A stretch of DNA of 64,000 nucleotides from Seriola aureovittata (GCF_021018895.1 NC_079380.1:8171736-8235735); one strand, 5' to 3'; counted from the first letter of the stretch, positions 12,772 to 27,198 are shown. Notes: a model not told the origin generated them from the letters alone. Numbers and translations are program-made.

Positions 12772-15700
12772 CACAGATGTAGTGGGGCATCTCAGGCTGT
12801 GAAAACAGGCTTTTTTCATGTCAACGCTGGAGCAGAGCTGTTGTGTGAAGACTTAAAGACACAGTAAAATGACAGCTGGAGCATCTTTAGCTTAAGTAAT
12901 GTGACATGTTTCAAAGTGAAATGGAATATGTGGACAGGGTGTAATTTTCGGAGGCATTTGATCAAATCAAGATTTGAAAATGGACGTGACTTCGGTCTGT
13001 AGAACCACGGTTTGCCTCCACCCACACCTCCCTCACCCATGCTGTTGAATCAGAAAGTGGAGGAAGAGGCAGAACTTAATATAGTGCAGTCACTTCAACC
13101 ACAATCATTCACTTTTAGAATTTTTTTGCCATTTGACATCCAAACACCCACATCAACCCCATGATAGTCCTGCTTTCACACCCAAGGTACATCAGTTTCT
13201 GTAACTTACAGCGAAAAAAGTATATTCCTGAGGTTTACTTTCCTTATTCTAAGACAAATCGGCTCCATTACAGAAGTAGTTATGACAAATCTGAATGATT
13301 TTAACAAAATTAAACAATGTTTTCTTTGTGAGTACAGAAAAAAACTACAGTTCCCATGAATCTTCAAGTGAGTACTGTTATTGTTGTGACTTGGTCTCGT
13401 CTATAAATAATAATATAAAACAATATAATATAATATTGTTGAATATACAACAATATTAGATCTTATCTAAACATATGGACTGAGCCACAAATGTCCGAGG
13501 GACAGAATAGAACAGAGTAGAGTTCTGGTTTTACTTTGGCTCTCCACATCATGTTATCTGATTTCTCTGACTCACACTTGATTGGATATCATTTACACAT
13601 ATGACCTCAAGTGCAGGATGAATCATCTGAAATATTTTAATGTTTTACAGTAAGAGAAAGGGAGGGGGCTTTGGATATATAAATAATGGTACCACTTAAC
13701 TTCAGGTCCCGCATTTATCATTTATAAGCAATATATAAACATTTAATGGTTTGTAATGTAGTTGTAAGCAGATACACGAGTGTGTAATACTTGTCAACAG
13801 TGAACACCCATGGGTGGAAGCTGCTGTATAAACAGATGATGAGAGATAATATACTAAAACACAGTTGTAATATTATACGTATTCATGGGAACAGTGACAG
13901 TGATATAATAATAAAAGCACTTTGTCAAATCCTGATTCAAAAATTATTAAATACTGATCGGCGCATGGAAATATGCAACCTTTTTATAATGCCCCTTTCA
14001 AATGAGTAAATAGAAAAACTGAAATATTTCATGTGAAATAACCAAAACTGAAAATGGTGTTTTCATGTAGGAGCCTCTGGGTGCTATCATCAATTTTCAG
14101 AGCTGTTACAAAATTTTACTTCAGTGTTTGCATTGGAAATGTGGTCACAAAAGGTAACCAGGGAGCAAGAGGACTATTAGCAGGTCTGCTAATAAAGAGG
14201 CATCGTTCAGGCCTCGGAGAAGTTGGCAGGTATGTAACACAGCAGCTGTAGCTGTAGGTGATGTGGGAGGCAGACTAACGTAGGCAGCGAGGTGCTGTCA
14301 GGTTTCAGCTCGTTGGAGGATGACTGACAGATGTTAGACTGTCATTTGACCTCCCACGGCTCTGCTCTGAGCGCTTGCCCAACAAAGCCGCTCCTCTCTG
14401 CCCTGAACGGTGGGATGTCTGCTGTTTTTTGACGTGAAACACCACATCTGTCTGTGAGCTGAGGGCCATCGCCACCGTCTGTGGCAGCACCGTGCGGGTC
14501 TGTTTACCCCTGAGACTTTGTTTTGATGGAAAAGAAATAGCAAGGTAAGAGATTGCCTGTGATAACACTTCCAAAAGGAGCAGCGAACTCTTTTTTGCTC
14601 CATTCTGTCCACATCTTGCTGGGAACAGGACAGTACAACCAGAGCTTTGTAAGGAGGATGGAAACTAGGATTTTAATCTGTTTCATGTGTCTTTTAATAA
14701 AATGCTCCAAATCCAAAGTGATACTGGGTCTAAAGCTCCACAGGAAAACGGTCTAAAAAAATCAATATTAGCTCCATGTCTTCCATTGTTTTCTGTGCCA
14801 TAACTGACCTGCGCTCATCTGGCAAAGTTTGTCCTGGTATGTGAAGTGGTGTAACCTTTTCAACAATAAAAAACACAGTGTAAACACATTCACAAACTAC
14901 ATCCAAGATGCTACAGGCGCTCACAAGTTGATTTTAAGGGTTACAGGTTGTTAAGTTTCCGTAGTGAAAGAGAGATAAATGTTAGTTTCCCTCTAGTTAG
15001 CTTCCTTTTTTTTTTTTTTTTTTTACAATAGGCCTCCTCTCTCTGCTGTTTAATCTTAGGAGGTCTGATGAGTGGGAGGGATTTCTCCTGCCTGTGGTCC
15101 ATCTGTGTGTCTCAGCTCAGATGTGTGGACACACTGGGACATGCGAGGTCGCGGAGCAGGGTAGGAACCGCGATGGAGGGTAGGATGAGATTTCACAGAT
15201 CCAGGAACGGGGAACCAGTGAGTCACCGGTGTCAGAGCGCGAGTGCGTCACAGCCTTCTGGGCTGACGGGGTGAGAGCTGTCCAGTTCTCAGAAGAGTCC
15301 CTCAGCAGCAGCCGCAGCAGCAGCACCCACAGGGAGAGGCATTCCCGGAACGCAGGCCAAGTAAACACCTCGCGCTAATAACAGCAATTGCAAAAGCAAC
15401 ACCTCACCTACGCCAATAACGATCATGTAATCAGCTCCACGGGGGGACACTGGTTTGCATCTATTTGCGATCCCTGAGTCTTTAGAAACATACACAGCCT
15501 AGTTTAAACACAGCTGTTAGAGATGTGCTTAGACACAAGAGGATTTCGGGGATTTCACTGATGAACTCACAAGTGAAATCACCTTGTTTAGTGTTTATCT
15601 GGTTATTCCATCCCTAAAGTTAAGATTTCATCCTCCACAGTGACACAGTCATTAGAACAAGGCAAATACAGTAAAATAGATACAGTTGTGCTTTGGATAA

Positions 15701-17167
15701 TGTAAAATGAGTCAAAGAGGAATCGACTCCAGTTCAAATCTTGAGAGAGAAAACGGTTCGACTGACAGTTGGTGAGTAAGTGTTGTAAATTCCTCTCCCC
15801 GTGGAGAATCCGAAAACAGAGGCAAACTACTACATGTAAATTTGGTTTGTCGATAGAACTGCAGCCCAGTACCATTCAGTGCTTCTGCCAATCCAACAAG
15901 CTAGTGTAAAATTATGAAAATTCAGTGTTAGAATAAAAATTAGGATGCTGAGGCAGAGTCTGAAGTCGTCTACACTGACTCACCCACGGGGTGATGTCAA
16001 CCAAAAATCACCAATTATAATGGGACCACAGCGACACCTCACTAATGCCTTGGTTTGTTGTGCAGTTATGTCGTCAAAGCTGGTGAACATCGTCGCTTTG
16101 CTATAAGACCTGGCAGAGCGTTGTGTACCATGACAAAACGTGAACATACAAATATGGAAGTGCTTTCTTTCAAAATAAACATGTCTCCTGCCGAAGCTTC
16201 TTCCAAAGTAAGGTACCTTTAGACTGCACAACGACGACTGTACATGTTTACTGTGTGTCACAATGTGCCAAATGGGTCTAATGAAATCTGTGCGAGACAA
16301 CACTTAAAGGCGTGATGCTGGGGGAACTGTAGATACATCATTTAAATACAAAAAAAATCAACTCCGTCTCCTGGAAATTATGTTCATATATTTTTCCAGT
16401 TACTGTATGTTGTGGTGTCAGTGCAGTTACGGTTAGGGTGCAGGGCTGGATTATGTGAGGAAACTTGTATTTTTAATGAATGAATGAAATGCTGCATTTA
16501 GTAACAACAGCGGAGTCGGTTTGACCAACAAAAGCTGGTTAAGGTTATAGTGAAAGACGATGGGTTTGGTTAAATGTAAATAAACAGTGTCTGAAGTCAT
16601 TTGTCATTTGTGGCCATTTAGGTCACTAACTAAAGATTTCACCACATTTTTCTCATCATTGTCACAGTTTATACCTCAGAAAACTGCAAAGTGTAAAAGA
16701 GCCTTTAGGAGCCAGAGAAAGACAAAGAGAAAGCACAGTCGATAGCAACTTGGGGCGTTTGTGGAAAAAAAAGGGAAAAAGAGGGAAAGCTGAAGTAATG
16801 GTTTGTAAAGTATCTATTCGACTGGGCAGGAGGCAGAGCTATACTAACCATCAGGTGTTCTTGCCACGCCACTGTAGGATCTAAAGCGTCCTCTCTGCAG
16901 GACTGAGCTGAGTCCTGCCTGCAGCACAGTGCCGCACTCCAACAATCCTCCACCTAATCCCTCAGACCTCAATTAATGGACTGGCATGAAGTTAAATGCT
17001 TCGTCCACAGCAACATGCTAACAGCTTGAGATACACCACTTACTTACAAAAGGAAAAACGTATCTTCTACATCTACATCTACACAATGCTTGACAAGAGA
17101 CAAGATATTGACAAAGACAAGATGCTTGAAGTCACAGACAGACACTGTTTTGACTTTCCATAGAATG

Positions 17168-17460
17168 AACAATTAATTGATTAGTCAGGAATATAAACAC
17201 ATTAATACATAATGAAAATTAGTGTTAGTTACAGCCATAGCTGCAGATTAGTCAAATCTTTGATTAGTCTGTTAATGATTTGATCTATAAACTGTCAAAT
17301 AGTGGAAAACGACCCCAGTCATTTCCCAAAGCCAGAGTTTTAAAATTCTGTTTGCTTGTTTTGTTTGATTAACTGGTTAAAATCCAAAGATCTTCAATTT
17401 AACACGACAGACATCTTAGAAAGCCAGAAAATATTCACATCTGACGAGACCTCACCTTTG
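17168..17460. repeat. 'gggctgcaacta' family, two partial copies
   Basis: A minus-oriented end (AATTGATTAGTCAGGAATAT to GTTACAGCCATAG) is followed by a plus-oriented piece (GATTAGTCTGTTAATGATTT, TTTCCCAAAGCCAGAG, CCAGAAAATATTCACATCTG). Confidence 0.5.
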
Positions 17461-18339
17461 AGTTTTGGGTATTTTTGCCTAAAAAAATGAAACGTTCATC
17501 AAAATAAGATTCATTTTCTCTCTTCACAACAAAAGGTCTCCAGTTGGATGCAAACCCCATTAGACAGTTTTCTAACCCATGTTTACAAGCTGATGACAGA
17601 TCTAGATACACACCACAGCTTTCTCTTTGGAGCACTGTTCTTGTGCACATTTTCAGCAGTTGTGTCAACCACCTTACGAAATTCAGTTCAAACCCGAGTA
17701 TCCGACTTTGTTTGTCTGCTGCAGTCTGAGTTTGGTTGTTCTGTTGCTCAAACTCTATTTTAAACAATGGAGCCTCAGCCCCAACAAATTAGATCTGGAG
17801 ATGGGAGTTTGTTTTCTGTGAGGTGGAACAGTGAGAGCACGTAAGGACTCTGACTACAGGACATGTTATAAATAAATAAATGTTTACATGCATCCTCGGT
17901 TCAGGATGTGGCATGCAAGGAAAAACTCTCAGAAGGTTGTGTATTTCAAGTTCAGGCCCAGATCGTCTCTCTGAACAATCCCTTCATCCTCCTCACTAAC
18001 AAAACAAGTAATCGATTTCTTCCCTTGTCCATTTCAAACTTCAGCTCTTTGCCTTTTATCACTTGCAGCTAATCAGATAGCTTTCAACTTGTTGTCAAAC
18101 TTAGCGCTACATAGAAATAAGGGTGATGTAACGCTCCTTATGTGTGTTAAGCTCTCACCCTGTGTTAGCAGTGAAGCTCACAGCTGTGCTTAGCATCTGA
18201 GCAGGAGAACAAAGCGTCCTTTAAACTTTCTCACCTCGGGTTTATATCCACAGCCTGGAAAACATCACACTCGCTTCAGCTCACTTTAATAAACTGGAAG
18301 CAGCACTGAGGTATCTGCGCCGCAGATTGTTCACCTCTC

Positions 18340-18625
18340 TGCGCTGGTGATGATGAAGTTGTAGCTGATGCTCATTCTCCGTGATGAAACCCTAAATGAT
18401 TTGACCCCACTGCCGGCCTTTTCCCTATGATTTACATCTCACGCCCTGGAAGTGAGCTCACGGTATGAGCGCAAAATCTGCACAGTGAGCACAGCGAGAC
18501 AGTGGCTGGGCGTCATAAATTCCCTCTTAAAACAGTTTCCCATTGATCTTATCAACGTGCCGCACTCTTTATTTAAATCAACTGGATCCCCAACTACCAT
18601 TAATAACAGCAGGAACACTTGAGGA
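18340..18625. other. candidate conserved non-coding block
   Basis: Unique-looking sequence with GGGCGTCATAAATTCCCTCT, CCCATTGATCTTATCAACGT and CCATTAATAACAGCAGG. It is followed by a G-quadruplex-prone run at 18634-18652 (GGGTGGGGTGGGGGTGGGG). Confidence 0.27.
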
Positions 18626-19254
18626 CAGATCTAGGGTGGGGTGGGGGTGGGGAGGTTACTTTTACAGGCGACTATGAAAGATCACAAATCAAAGGCAGTC
18701 GATGCAGCTGTTTCACTAGATTATAACGATTACTGTATGAGCCACACACTGAGACAGAGACAGAGGAGGACTGACAGAGAGAGTTGCAAGAATGTAGGGT
18801 AAATGTTATTTATCTGTAATTGTCGTTATTATTGTTATTTAATTTATTGGCTTTTCCCCCCATGTTGTATGTGCTTGCTCTGGCAATTGTTTTACAACTT
18901 TCCTCCCAATTAAACTCATCAAAATGTAGTGGATAGACACAGATATATGTAGACTGATGGAGAGGAGAGAACTCTGCATTAAACAATTTATTTTAGAGGA
19001 ATCTTTTTAAACAGGCTGTTTGTTAAAATGCAAAAAATACATTACAACTATATTATTAGCAGCCAAGCCACCAATTATTTTCCCACTTACTCCATTAATT
19101 AATTCATTTCATTATCATAAAGTTGTGAGAAATGTACAAGGTGATATTATCAAATTGCTTGTGTTGCCACACTATCAGTCAGAAACCTAAAGATCATGAA
19201 TTTACTATGATATATGACAGGGAATTGGCTTATTCTTACAATTAAAAGGTTGGT

Positions 19255-19378
19255 GGGTTTTTTTTTGCATTTTTTGAATTAAAAAACAACATTGAAATAG
19301 TTGCTGCCTATTTTTCTGTCAGTCAGCTAAACAATTAATCAACCAATTGTTTAATTTCAACAGTTAATTATTAAGAAA
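19255..19378 (+). repeat. 'gggctgcaacta' family fragment
   Basis: TTGAAATAGTTGCTGCCTAT and AACAATTAATCAACCAATTG correspond to the 3' end of the family. Strongly decayed. Confidence 0.4.
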
Positions 19379-20110
19379 TTGCAAACCAAGCAGTAGTAAT
19401 GGTGTCATCTAATTCTTCTGCCTTTATATATATATATATAAACATAAAACAGAGTCACGAGTTAATATTTGCCAACTAAAAACTGGTGCAGTTATCATAA
19501 TTTAACTTATAAGCTCCAGATTTCGATACATTAAAATACCACGATACTGAAACACTTGAACACACTGAAGATGTCTCTGCTATCATGTCAAAGAGAAGAG
19601 AAGAACAGTCAAAGAGGGACAAAACACAAGGAGAAGAGAGCATGCTGGGTAATGCCCATTGCTGCTTACATCTTACACATCAGTGTAAATACGAACAAAC
19701 AGTGACCTCAGAACAATAAAAATCATTTATAAAGCCACTCACAATGTAATCATCACATTAAATCACATCCCTAAATTCTTGTACTAATATTAAAAGCAAG
19801 ACTAAGAGTGTACAGCCATGCTAGCAGCTCTGTGAGGCTGCACTGGCAGAGCTAACAAAGACAATACTAACAAACTGATACCACAGAATCAGGGTATATG
19901 TACGTGTGTGTGTGTAAGTTCCTGTTCCGTCCGTCTACAGTATATGATCATGTCGCAGGCTTGTCTAATCTCTTGACTGTGAGTGTGGTGTTGAAATGAT
20001 CAGGACTACAGGCCTGTAGTGCCGGCTGACTCACTTGTGTGTTTGCAGGGCGTTGGGGGTCCTGATCGCCCTCCCTGCCTGTTAAATGCACTTCAGCACT
20101 GCTTTCAGGA

Positions 20111-20134
20111 ACACACACGCACACGCACACACGA

Positions 20135-20202
<68 letters not shown>
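20111..20202 (+). repeat. (AC)n microsatellite
   Basis: AC units with early GC interruptions, pure from about 20138. It is followed by a short CT tract. Confidence 0.95.
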
Positions 20203-20204
<2 letters not shown>

Positions 20205-20499
20205 TCTCTCTCTGTCCAATAATGTGTGTATCCAGCCACCCGCCTACTCACACCATCTCACATCACACTGGCATGAAAACCACCATATGCACACCAGTGT
20301 TCTCTTTAGCTGAACAAAATTTAGAAAGAAAATCTATCTCTCCCCTTTCTTTTTGTGACTTGTAGCATTTTGTTTCTACATGAGCTTCCAACACTCACAG
20401 TAAAATTACAAAAGAAGAAAACAAAACAGAAAAAAACAAACACATCCACAGTGAACGAAGGGCTGCCTAGAAAAGCTGGTTTTCCAGTCCATAAAGTCT

Positions 20500-21360
20500 G
20501 TGCTTCCAGACATTGGATCCCCTACAGTTTGCAGACGCAGTGGCCCTGGCGCTCCAGTCTACACTGGAACACTTGGACACTAATAGAACATATGCACACA
20601 TGCTCTTTCTGGATTACAGCTCTGGCTTCAACACCATCCAGCCAATGAAGCTGATTGTGAAGCTGGCAGACCTGGGAGTGCCAACACCCACCTCTAACTG
20701 GATTTCCTTGCAGACAGACCGCAGGTGGGGAGGACGGGAAATAGTCTCTGCTGAGCTCACAATCAGCACAGAGCTGCTGCCTCAGCCCGAAGCTCTACGC
20801 CGTGTACATTTATGACTGTGTTTCCACGCAGGAAAACAATCTCATAATTAAATATGCAGATGACACAACCATCCTTGGCCTCATCAAAGATGGGGATGAG
20901 TCAGCGTACAGAGAGCTGGTGAACAAAATCAATGTGTAGAGGACAACGACCTTGTACTTAAGATAGACAAAATCAACAAAACCTCTGCAGCCTGTCACCA
21001 TCGTGAGGACTGAGGTGGATTCTAGGCCTTAACATGACGAAAACCCTGAGCTGGGCCAAAAACACCATTGCCACAGTGAAGAAAGCACAGCAGCGGCTTC
21101 ACTTTTTCAGGCTGCTTAAGAGGGTCGGATTCATCAGCCCCTCACCCAGGCCCACAGAGGCCTATACTGTGAGCATTCTCACCAGCGGCAAACACCACTC
21201 AGGCTGAGAGGAAATCTCCTCAACGAGTCATCAAGACCGCAGAGAGAATCATCGGCTCTCACCTCCCTTCCATGGACACACTCTACACACACACCCAGCT
21301 CACTCTGTGTTCAGGTGGAACAACTGAAGATATAGCCTGAGACACCGCAGGCCAGAGAGC
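20500..21360 (+). mobile_element. LINE reverse-transcriptase remnant
   Basis: Segments in shifting frames read DPLQFADAVALALQSTLEHL, YAHMLFLDYSSGFNTIQP, IIKYADDTTILGLIKDGDES and later KKAQQRLHFFRLLKRVGF. These are the fingers, palm and thumb of a fish non-LTR retrotransposon reverse transcriptase, with the catalytic YADD at about 20853-20864. Several frameshifts, deletions and stops inactivate it. There is no endonuclease part, so it is a partial, decayed copy. The clade (L2/CR1/Rex1) cannot be settled by eye. Confidence 0.8.
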
Positions 21361-21784
21361 ATCACCACTGACACAACAGGTTGTTTTCAAGCCACCGTCA
21401 GACTGGCTGGAAGGAAGCCTTCACACCACGGACACTTAACACCTCACAAAAACTCATACAGCTTACAGACTGTGTTTTTAGATTCAACTACCTCACCCCT
21501 GCTCTCACTCTCCTCACTTACCTTTATCTCAGTCTCCCCAGTCCTTTATTTATGTCCAACAGTTTTACTATTTTTTTTATAATTAAACTCCAAATGTATA
21601 TAAAGTGTGTATTTTACTTAAGTTCACTTTGAGAGAATCTGATCAAGTAGATGAAAGGTAAACCTGATATCAGACTTCAGGATAAAGACGACTTTTCTAC
21701 AAGTTCCAAACAAAGGAACACAATGTCACCAAATACAGGAACTGTTCCTCACTTCAACATTAACGACTTTATAAAATATATCAT

Positions 21785-21915
21785 CTTATTAAAAAGTGAA
21801 AAAAAATCTGAAATTTTTTCTCAACACTCTCTGGTTCAGCTTCTCAGATGTGAGGATTTGCTCCTTTTGTTTGCAGCAGAGTAATAAACTGAATATTCTG
21901 GGGGGTTTGGACAGT
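21785..21915 (-). repeat. 'gggctgcaacta' family fragment, minus
   Basis: CTCTGGTTCAGCTTCTCAGA followed by TGTGAGGATTTGCTCC and AAACTGAATATTCTGGGG is the central part in minus orientation. Confidence 0.55.
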
Positions 21916-22207
21916 AGTGGAAGATGTCTTCTGAATGGTACCAAATGGTATCAAAATGTACCTACAGTATCAACAGTGTTTTTCAGAAATATATTCTTTG
22001 TGGCTGATGTATTATTCTATCTGACATTATTGTTAATACTAAGGTATCCATGCAGAAGCTGCATTATACTCATATTTGAAAAGTGACAAGGGCTCCACCT
22101 GCTTTTTCTCTAAAGGGTTGCCAAAAAGTTTGTGGACCACTGGCTTGATCTTGGCTCAAGGCATTTTATAAACGTATCATATCCATTACCTTAAAATAAC
22201 AGTATGA

Positions 22208-22350
22208 GGGGTGCCCGGGTACATACCGCATAGGCTTAGTTTTAACTGCAACGGCCCGGGTTCATGTCCAACCCGTGGCTATCACTGCATGTCATCCCCT
22301 CTCTCTCCCCCTGACTCCTGTCTCTCTCTCACTGTGTTATCAGAACAATG
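22208..22350 (+). mobile_element. tRNA-derived SINE
   Basis: The head GGGTGCCCGGGTA and the B-box-like GGCCCGGGTTCATGTCC, followed by CACTGCATGTCATCCCCTCT and a CTCTCTCC tract, match a common fish tRNA-derived SINE. The A box has decayed. Confidence 0.7.
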
Positions 22351-23644
22351 GCAATATATACAGTATGAGTAAATGCAATTGATAAATTTCCAAAACAAGA
22401 CATCTGAGAACATCACCTGAAGTTGTGAGTGACATCATCGGCAGCATGCGTGTAGCCTGAGAGGTGAAACTCAGGGCAAACGTGCTCACTGCTTGTTAAG
22501 TTTGTTGCTTGGAGCGTATGGTAATAAGTCAAGGCGACTCAGTCACGCACATCAACATTTCTGTTAACTTTTCATCTCTCTTGTCTGGACTATAGCGGCT
22601 GGACTCCCCAGTGGTATGCCCTTGGGCTCTGGATGTGAACTTCAGCTCAATGTTTGAAGTGTAAACATACACAGCAGTGGTAACAGTGCAGTGGTATAAT
22701 GTAGCAGTGCTCAGGAACATTCCCACTGTACATAATGCTCAGCCAGACTTCTGCCAACAGTGGCACAAACAGTGTATCGAGTTATACCTACACAGCATCC
22801 AGAGCCAAGTCACTCCACCTGATAGGACCATCACCACTCTACATTATGATGGTTTGCGGTTGCTGTTTATATTGCCATCAGAGTTGGATAACACAGGTCT
22901 CAAACTACATGAAAGAATAAAATTAAAAAAAATTTAAAAAAAAATCGCATACAGCAGCAAGAAAAGGTCAGAAAGATCCTCCCTGCTGCAGGAACGACGT
23001 GTTTAGAGGAGATGAAGGGCTGGAAATGTTCTGCAGCCCATTTGAGCACCAATTCATCCATCCATCCTGAATATTAGAGCCATAATCATACTCTCAGAGG
23101 GGGAGTGAGAGATACTTTTTACAGTTGGCTACATTTATAGTGATATGACTCACTCCATGTTCATATGTCAGTCTTTCTTTGCAGTGAAAACAGGATGTTT
23201 TGTATTCCATCTCTCGCTAATAACACATGGAACGATAAGTCATCATGATCCGGAAAAGGCTCAGTTACACCACGTCCTCGGAAAGAGATCCAGTCGCTCG
23301 CTGCCAACTCCTCGAGAGATGGAGAGATAAATCGTAACAGTGTGATCAACGGTCTTCTGCAAGATCAAGATTGAGCTCTCTGTCCGTTTATAGGCTCTGG
23401 GGTGGAAGAAGTACACAAATCTGTTGGTCGAGTTGGGGACACAGTGAATGCCTGGAACAAAACACTGGCCCAATGAGCATCTCTCAATACAGTGAGTGTT
23501 CCCTGAGCAGTAGACAAATTCAGTCATATCATTATCAACTGCAGTGCCAACGCTGGTGATCACACATCACTTGACTGTCTGATACATCTTGCACAATACA
23601 AATATGCTCCAGTTTCAATGTTCAGTTGGCATCATATGTCCACA

Positions 23645-23866
23645 TTAGTTCGACTGCACTTATGAAGCGTTTTTCTACTCAACCACTCGAAGAGCTTTAC
23701 AATACAATCCACATTCACCCATTCCTTTATAAATTCATACTGCACGCGATGACACAATTGGGGCAATTTGGGGTTCAGTATCTCGCCCAAGGACACCTTG
23801 ACATTTGAGCCGCGGACCTTATGATTAATGGAAAACCCGTTCTACCTCCTGAGCCGCTGCCACCCA
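23645..23866 (-). mobile_element. tRNA-derived SINE, minus orientation
   Basis: Reverse complement begins with an A-box-like GCGGCTCAGGAGGTAGAACG, then a B-box-like region, GTGTCCTTGGGCGAGATACT and GAACCCCAAATTG, and ends near AGAAAAACGCTTCATAAGTG. That is the order of a widespread fish SINE whose tail resembles AAGCGCTATATAAGTGCAGT. Confidence 0.72.
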
Positions 23867-24711
23867 GGCTCGCTGTTCTCTGGGAAACTGTAACTGTTTA
23901 CACTTTTTTTTGTTTTACATTGTATTGACTAAATAATCAACTATTTAAACAAATGAACACATGAAAATACTTGCTGCAGTCCTATTTAGTACTGTGTATT
24001 ATTGAGGACGTGGATGATTTGGTGGCTATAAATTTGGTGCCTAAATTTCCTCAAAACATTACTTGAGGTCAAAATCTTCCACTAATGGTCACTTTCCATC
24101 TTTCAGGCTGGATATCCTGAAGCACAACACTCGAGTACGTTACTAAGTTATTCATCTCGGTCCGATTCGCTCATAATGAAGAACCTGTTACGTTTTCCTC
24201 GTGTCTCTGCGTTCTTTGCTTCAGCCTGGTCCCTGACGTCCCTCTCCTCCCAGCATACGATCGTAATCTCAACCCCCTCGCTTTCCTCCCATTTGTACAA
24301 CGTCCTCATCTCCTTTTTCTGTTTTTTCTCTTCTCAAAAGTGTCTGGTAAAAGATCACTCCCACCACCAGCACCAGCACCACTGTGCCTGTATGGACTGT
24401 GTGTGTGTTTGAGAGAGGCCTTTCCTCAGGCAAACAAAGTACTTGTCGTTTTGAGTGGAGTGAGAACAGGCAGATGGGGAACACACTCCCTTTTTTAATG
24501 TGAGCTTAAGGTCTAGCTTCGGAAATTTTCAGCCCACTTTCTGTACACTTGAATCTTGTGAGGTGTTTCCTTTTTTTCCCTTTGTTTTTATTTTTAGCAT
24601 TTCAAACCACTGCCTTACAGTTTTATTATCAGTAGAATTTCCAGCAGCAAACAAGCAAGACCAACCCTTAACTCAAACAACCTCAAAATATCAAACAAAT
24701 ATGCAATAAAC

Positions 24712-24762
24712 CTGTGGTTCCCAGGCTTCTTTTGTCAAATGAGGCCCTACAGCTCTCCCCAG
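24712..24762 (+). mobile_element. hAT-like short fragment
   Basis: GTGGTTCCCAGGCTTCTTTT followed by GAGGCCCTACAGCTCTCCCC resembles the end of a common fish hAT-type element. Only about 50 bases are recognisable. Confidence 0.35.
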
Positions 24763-25936
24763 TCCTTTATTTATGTGTGTGTGTATATATATATAGACAC
24801 GTCTCGTGTCTGCCGTATAGCGTTGTTTTGGAGAGGAGACCTCTCTGGATAAATCGGCTCCTGGTAAAAACCTCCTGAACAACTGACACTGAAGGAATCC
24901 AAACCCGGAGAAGCTGATGGCAATAGTGATGAAGACAACACCCGTGATCCCACGCTACTTCATGACATTGTTTTTATTGAGATACCCCTTGTGTTGGAGT
25001 TACACACTGTGCGTTGTGCTCTTAGATGTTTATCCATTAGTTTTACCTCACTATTTTACCATTTATCCATTTCTTTCAACTAATTTTTTAGTAACAGACA
25101 TCCATTACTTTTAGATATTTCAACGGTGCATCCTACTTTTAGCTAATTATTTGATTTATTGATTACTTTCCTTTCCATGTACGACCTGGCGACTGCATAT
25201 GCACCCCTGCAAGAGGAGTCCTACCCATGGCTGGGAAACACTGGAATAATCATTGTTTTTTACATCATCAAAACAAGTGTCAACAAATGATAAGAATTTA
25301 AACAAAACAAACAGTGTGACCCTGAATAAGGGGCCGAACTTAATTTTATTCTGAGCAGATACAGTGATTACAGCAATGTGAGGCCTGTGCGAGACATGTA
25401 TCTGCTTGTGTCTGAGGCATTCAGCTCCGCCTAAAGCACTTCATACCTTTCTGTCAAAAAAGGATTTAAACAGAGTTTTCACTCAATTTAAATAATTCCA
25501 TCAGTGTCCTCTTGCTCCTGAAAACTGCAGACCTCAGCAACACTCGAACAGTTTGGTAGATAAGGTTATTGAGCAGAGATAACAAAGTCTTTGCAGAAAG
25601 AACAAATGCAGCGAGCGGCGGAGAAGCCAAACTCAGAGCAGCAATTTCCAATAAAGGTGAAGTGAGGTAAATGCAGTTAGGTTCGGGTAGTGATGAATAT
25701 GACGGCAGGAGTTCGGGCAACTGGTGGGGGAGGTGGGGGGTGGGGGTGGAGGGGTAATAACCCTTGGACTAATCCTGGTTTACTGTAAACACAATTTCTC
25801 ATGCCCACATTACAAATCTTGTGCCGTCTTGGATACGATTGGATGTCTCTCAAGTGGAAACATTACTCAGTTCAGTTTACAAATTCACATGATTCCTATG
25901 GCTTTGGACAGGGTGATCAATATTTGTGATCGTGAA

Positions 25937-25940
<4 letters not shown>

Positions 25941-25971
<31 letters not shown>

Positions 25972-25978
25972 TCTCTCT
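25941..25978 (+). repeat. (CT)n microsatellite
   Basis: About 18 CT units with one CC interruption. Confidence 0.9.
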
Positions 25979-27144
25979 ATCTTTGAGCCAAAGAGTCTGA
26001 TCATCAAAACGTGCAGCCCGGAGCTGCTCCATCGACAGCGCACTGACTTTGTGGACTCATCCAAAGGATATTTGAGCTTTTCCACCAAAGCCGAGCTCCA
26101 TTTTAAAAGCACCGATAACAGTTAGGAATCAGAAAATGCATGCTCACAGTGTCAAAGTCACCTTTCCCATCTCTGCCAATTACAGTAAGTTCTCTGAGGT
26201 GCAATACTGTAGCTCAGCCCGACATCACACATCAGCAGGAGAGACAAATTCCAGCACTGCGAGACAGCTGCTTCATGCCCAGGTTTACAAATTGAATTGT
26301 CTGAGGCAGTATAATATATCTGAACACTAAAATGCAGAGTTTATGAAGTCTCAACCCTCATTTTAAAATATACCTAATGCTGTGTCGTAAAATGGAATCT
26401 GGTTTGGAAAAACAAAAATGAATAGTGACTGCTGAGCGTCAGGCACCGTGTTTGAGAGGTTCTTATAAAACAGGTTGTGATAGAAAACTCCAAACGATCC
26501 CAAATGTCTTAAATCTGTTTTGTACAGAGGACACTGAACATATACTCCACACCAGGCCTGATCAGTTTCATCTCAACATGTGTGAGCTACACGATCAGAG
26601 AGACTTTAGCAACAGAGATCGCATATTCAAGAAATACATCAAGATTTAGAAAGATTTTCCTACTGGTCAACTCACAGAACAAAATGATCTGTGTCCTTGA
26701 TGTGATTGGATGTGGTGGTCTGTGCTAACACTACCGCATACGCAGGACGACTATTGGTGTGAAAGACTATACAGCTACACATCACTGTGTAACGGACGAA
26801 TACTTGGGTGCTCAACTAAATAACAATAAATAAATAATAATAAATAAACCCAACTCGATCAACTTCATTCAGTCAATAATTTTAGACTTTTGGAGACGTA
26901 TGAATCTACAGACAAAATAAAAAACCAGTGACACATTTTTTCACACAGCACGGATGCTAGTCATTTACAATCACTCAGCGTACAGACCCACATCACAACC
27001 CAAATTATGTTTCCAAAAGTAAACTTTCTCAGCCGTAGCTCTCCTGCAGTTGTTGTCCCTTTGCCCCCAAAACCCCAGTTCACAGCTTTGTTACTTTAGT
27101 TTCAACACACCTACTGCAATGTTTCAGCACTCTGTCCTTATAGT

Positions 27145-27146
<2 letters not shown>

Positions 27147-27197
<51 letters not shown>
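27147..27197 (+). repeat. (GT)n microsatellite
   Basis: About 25 uninterrupted GT units. Confidence 0.95.
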
Positions 27198-27198
<1 letters not shown>

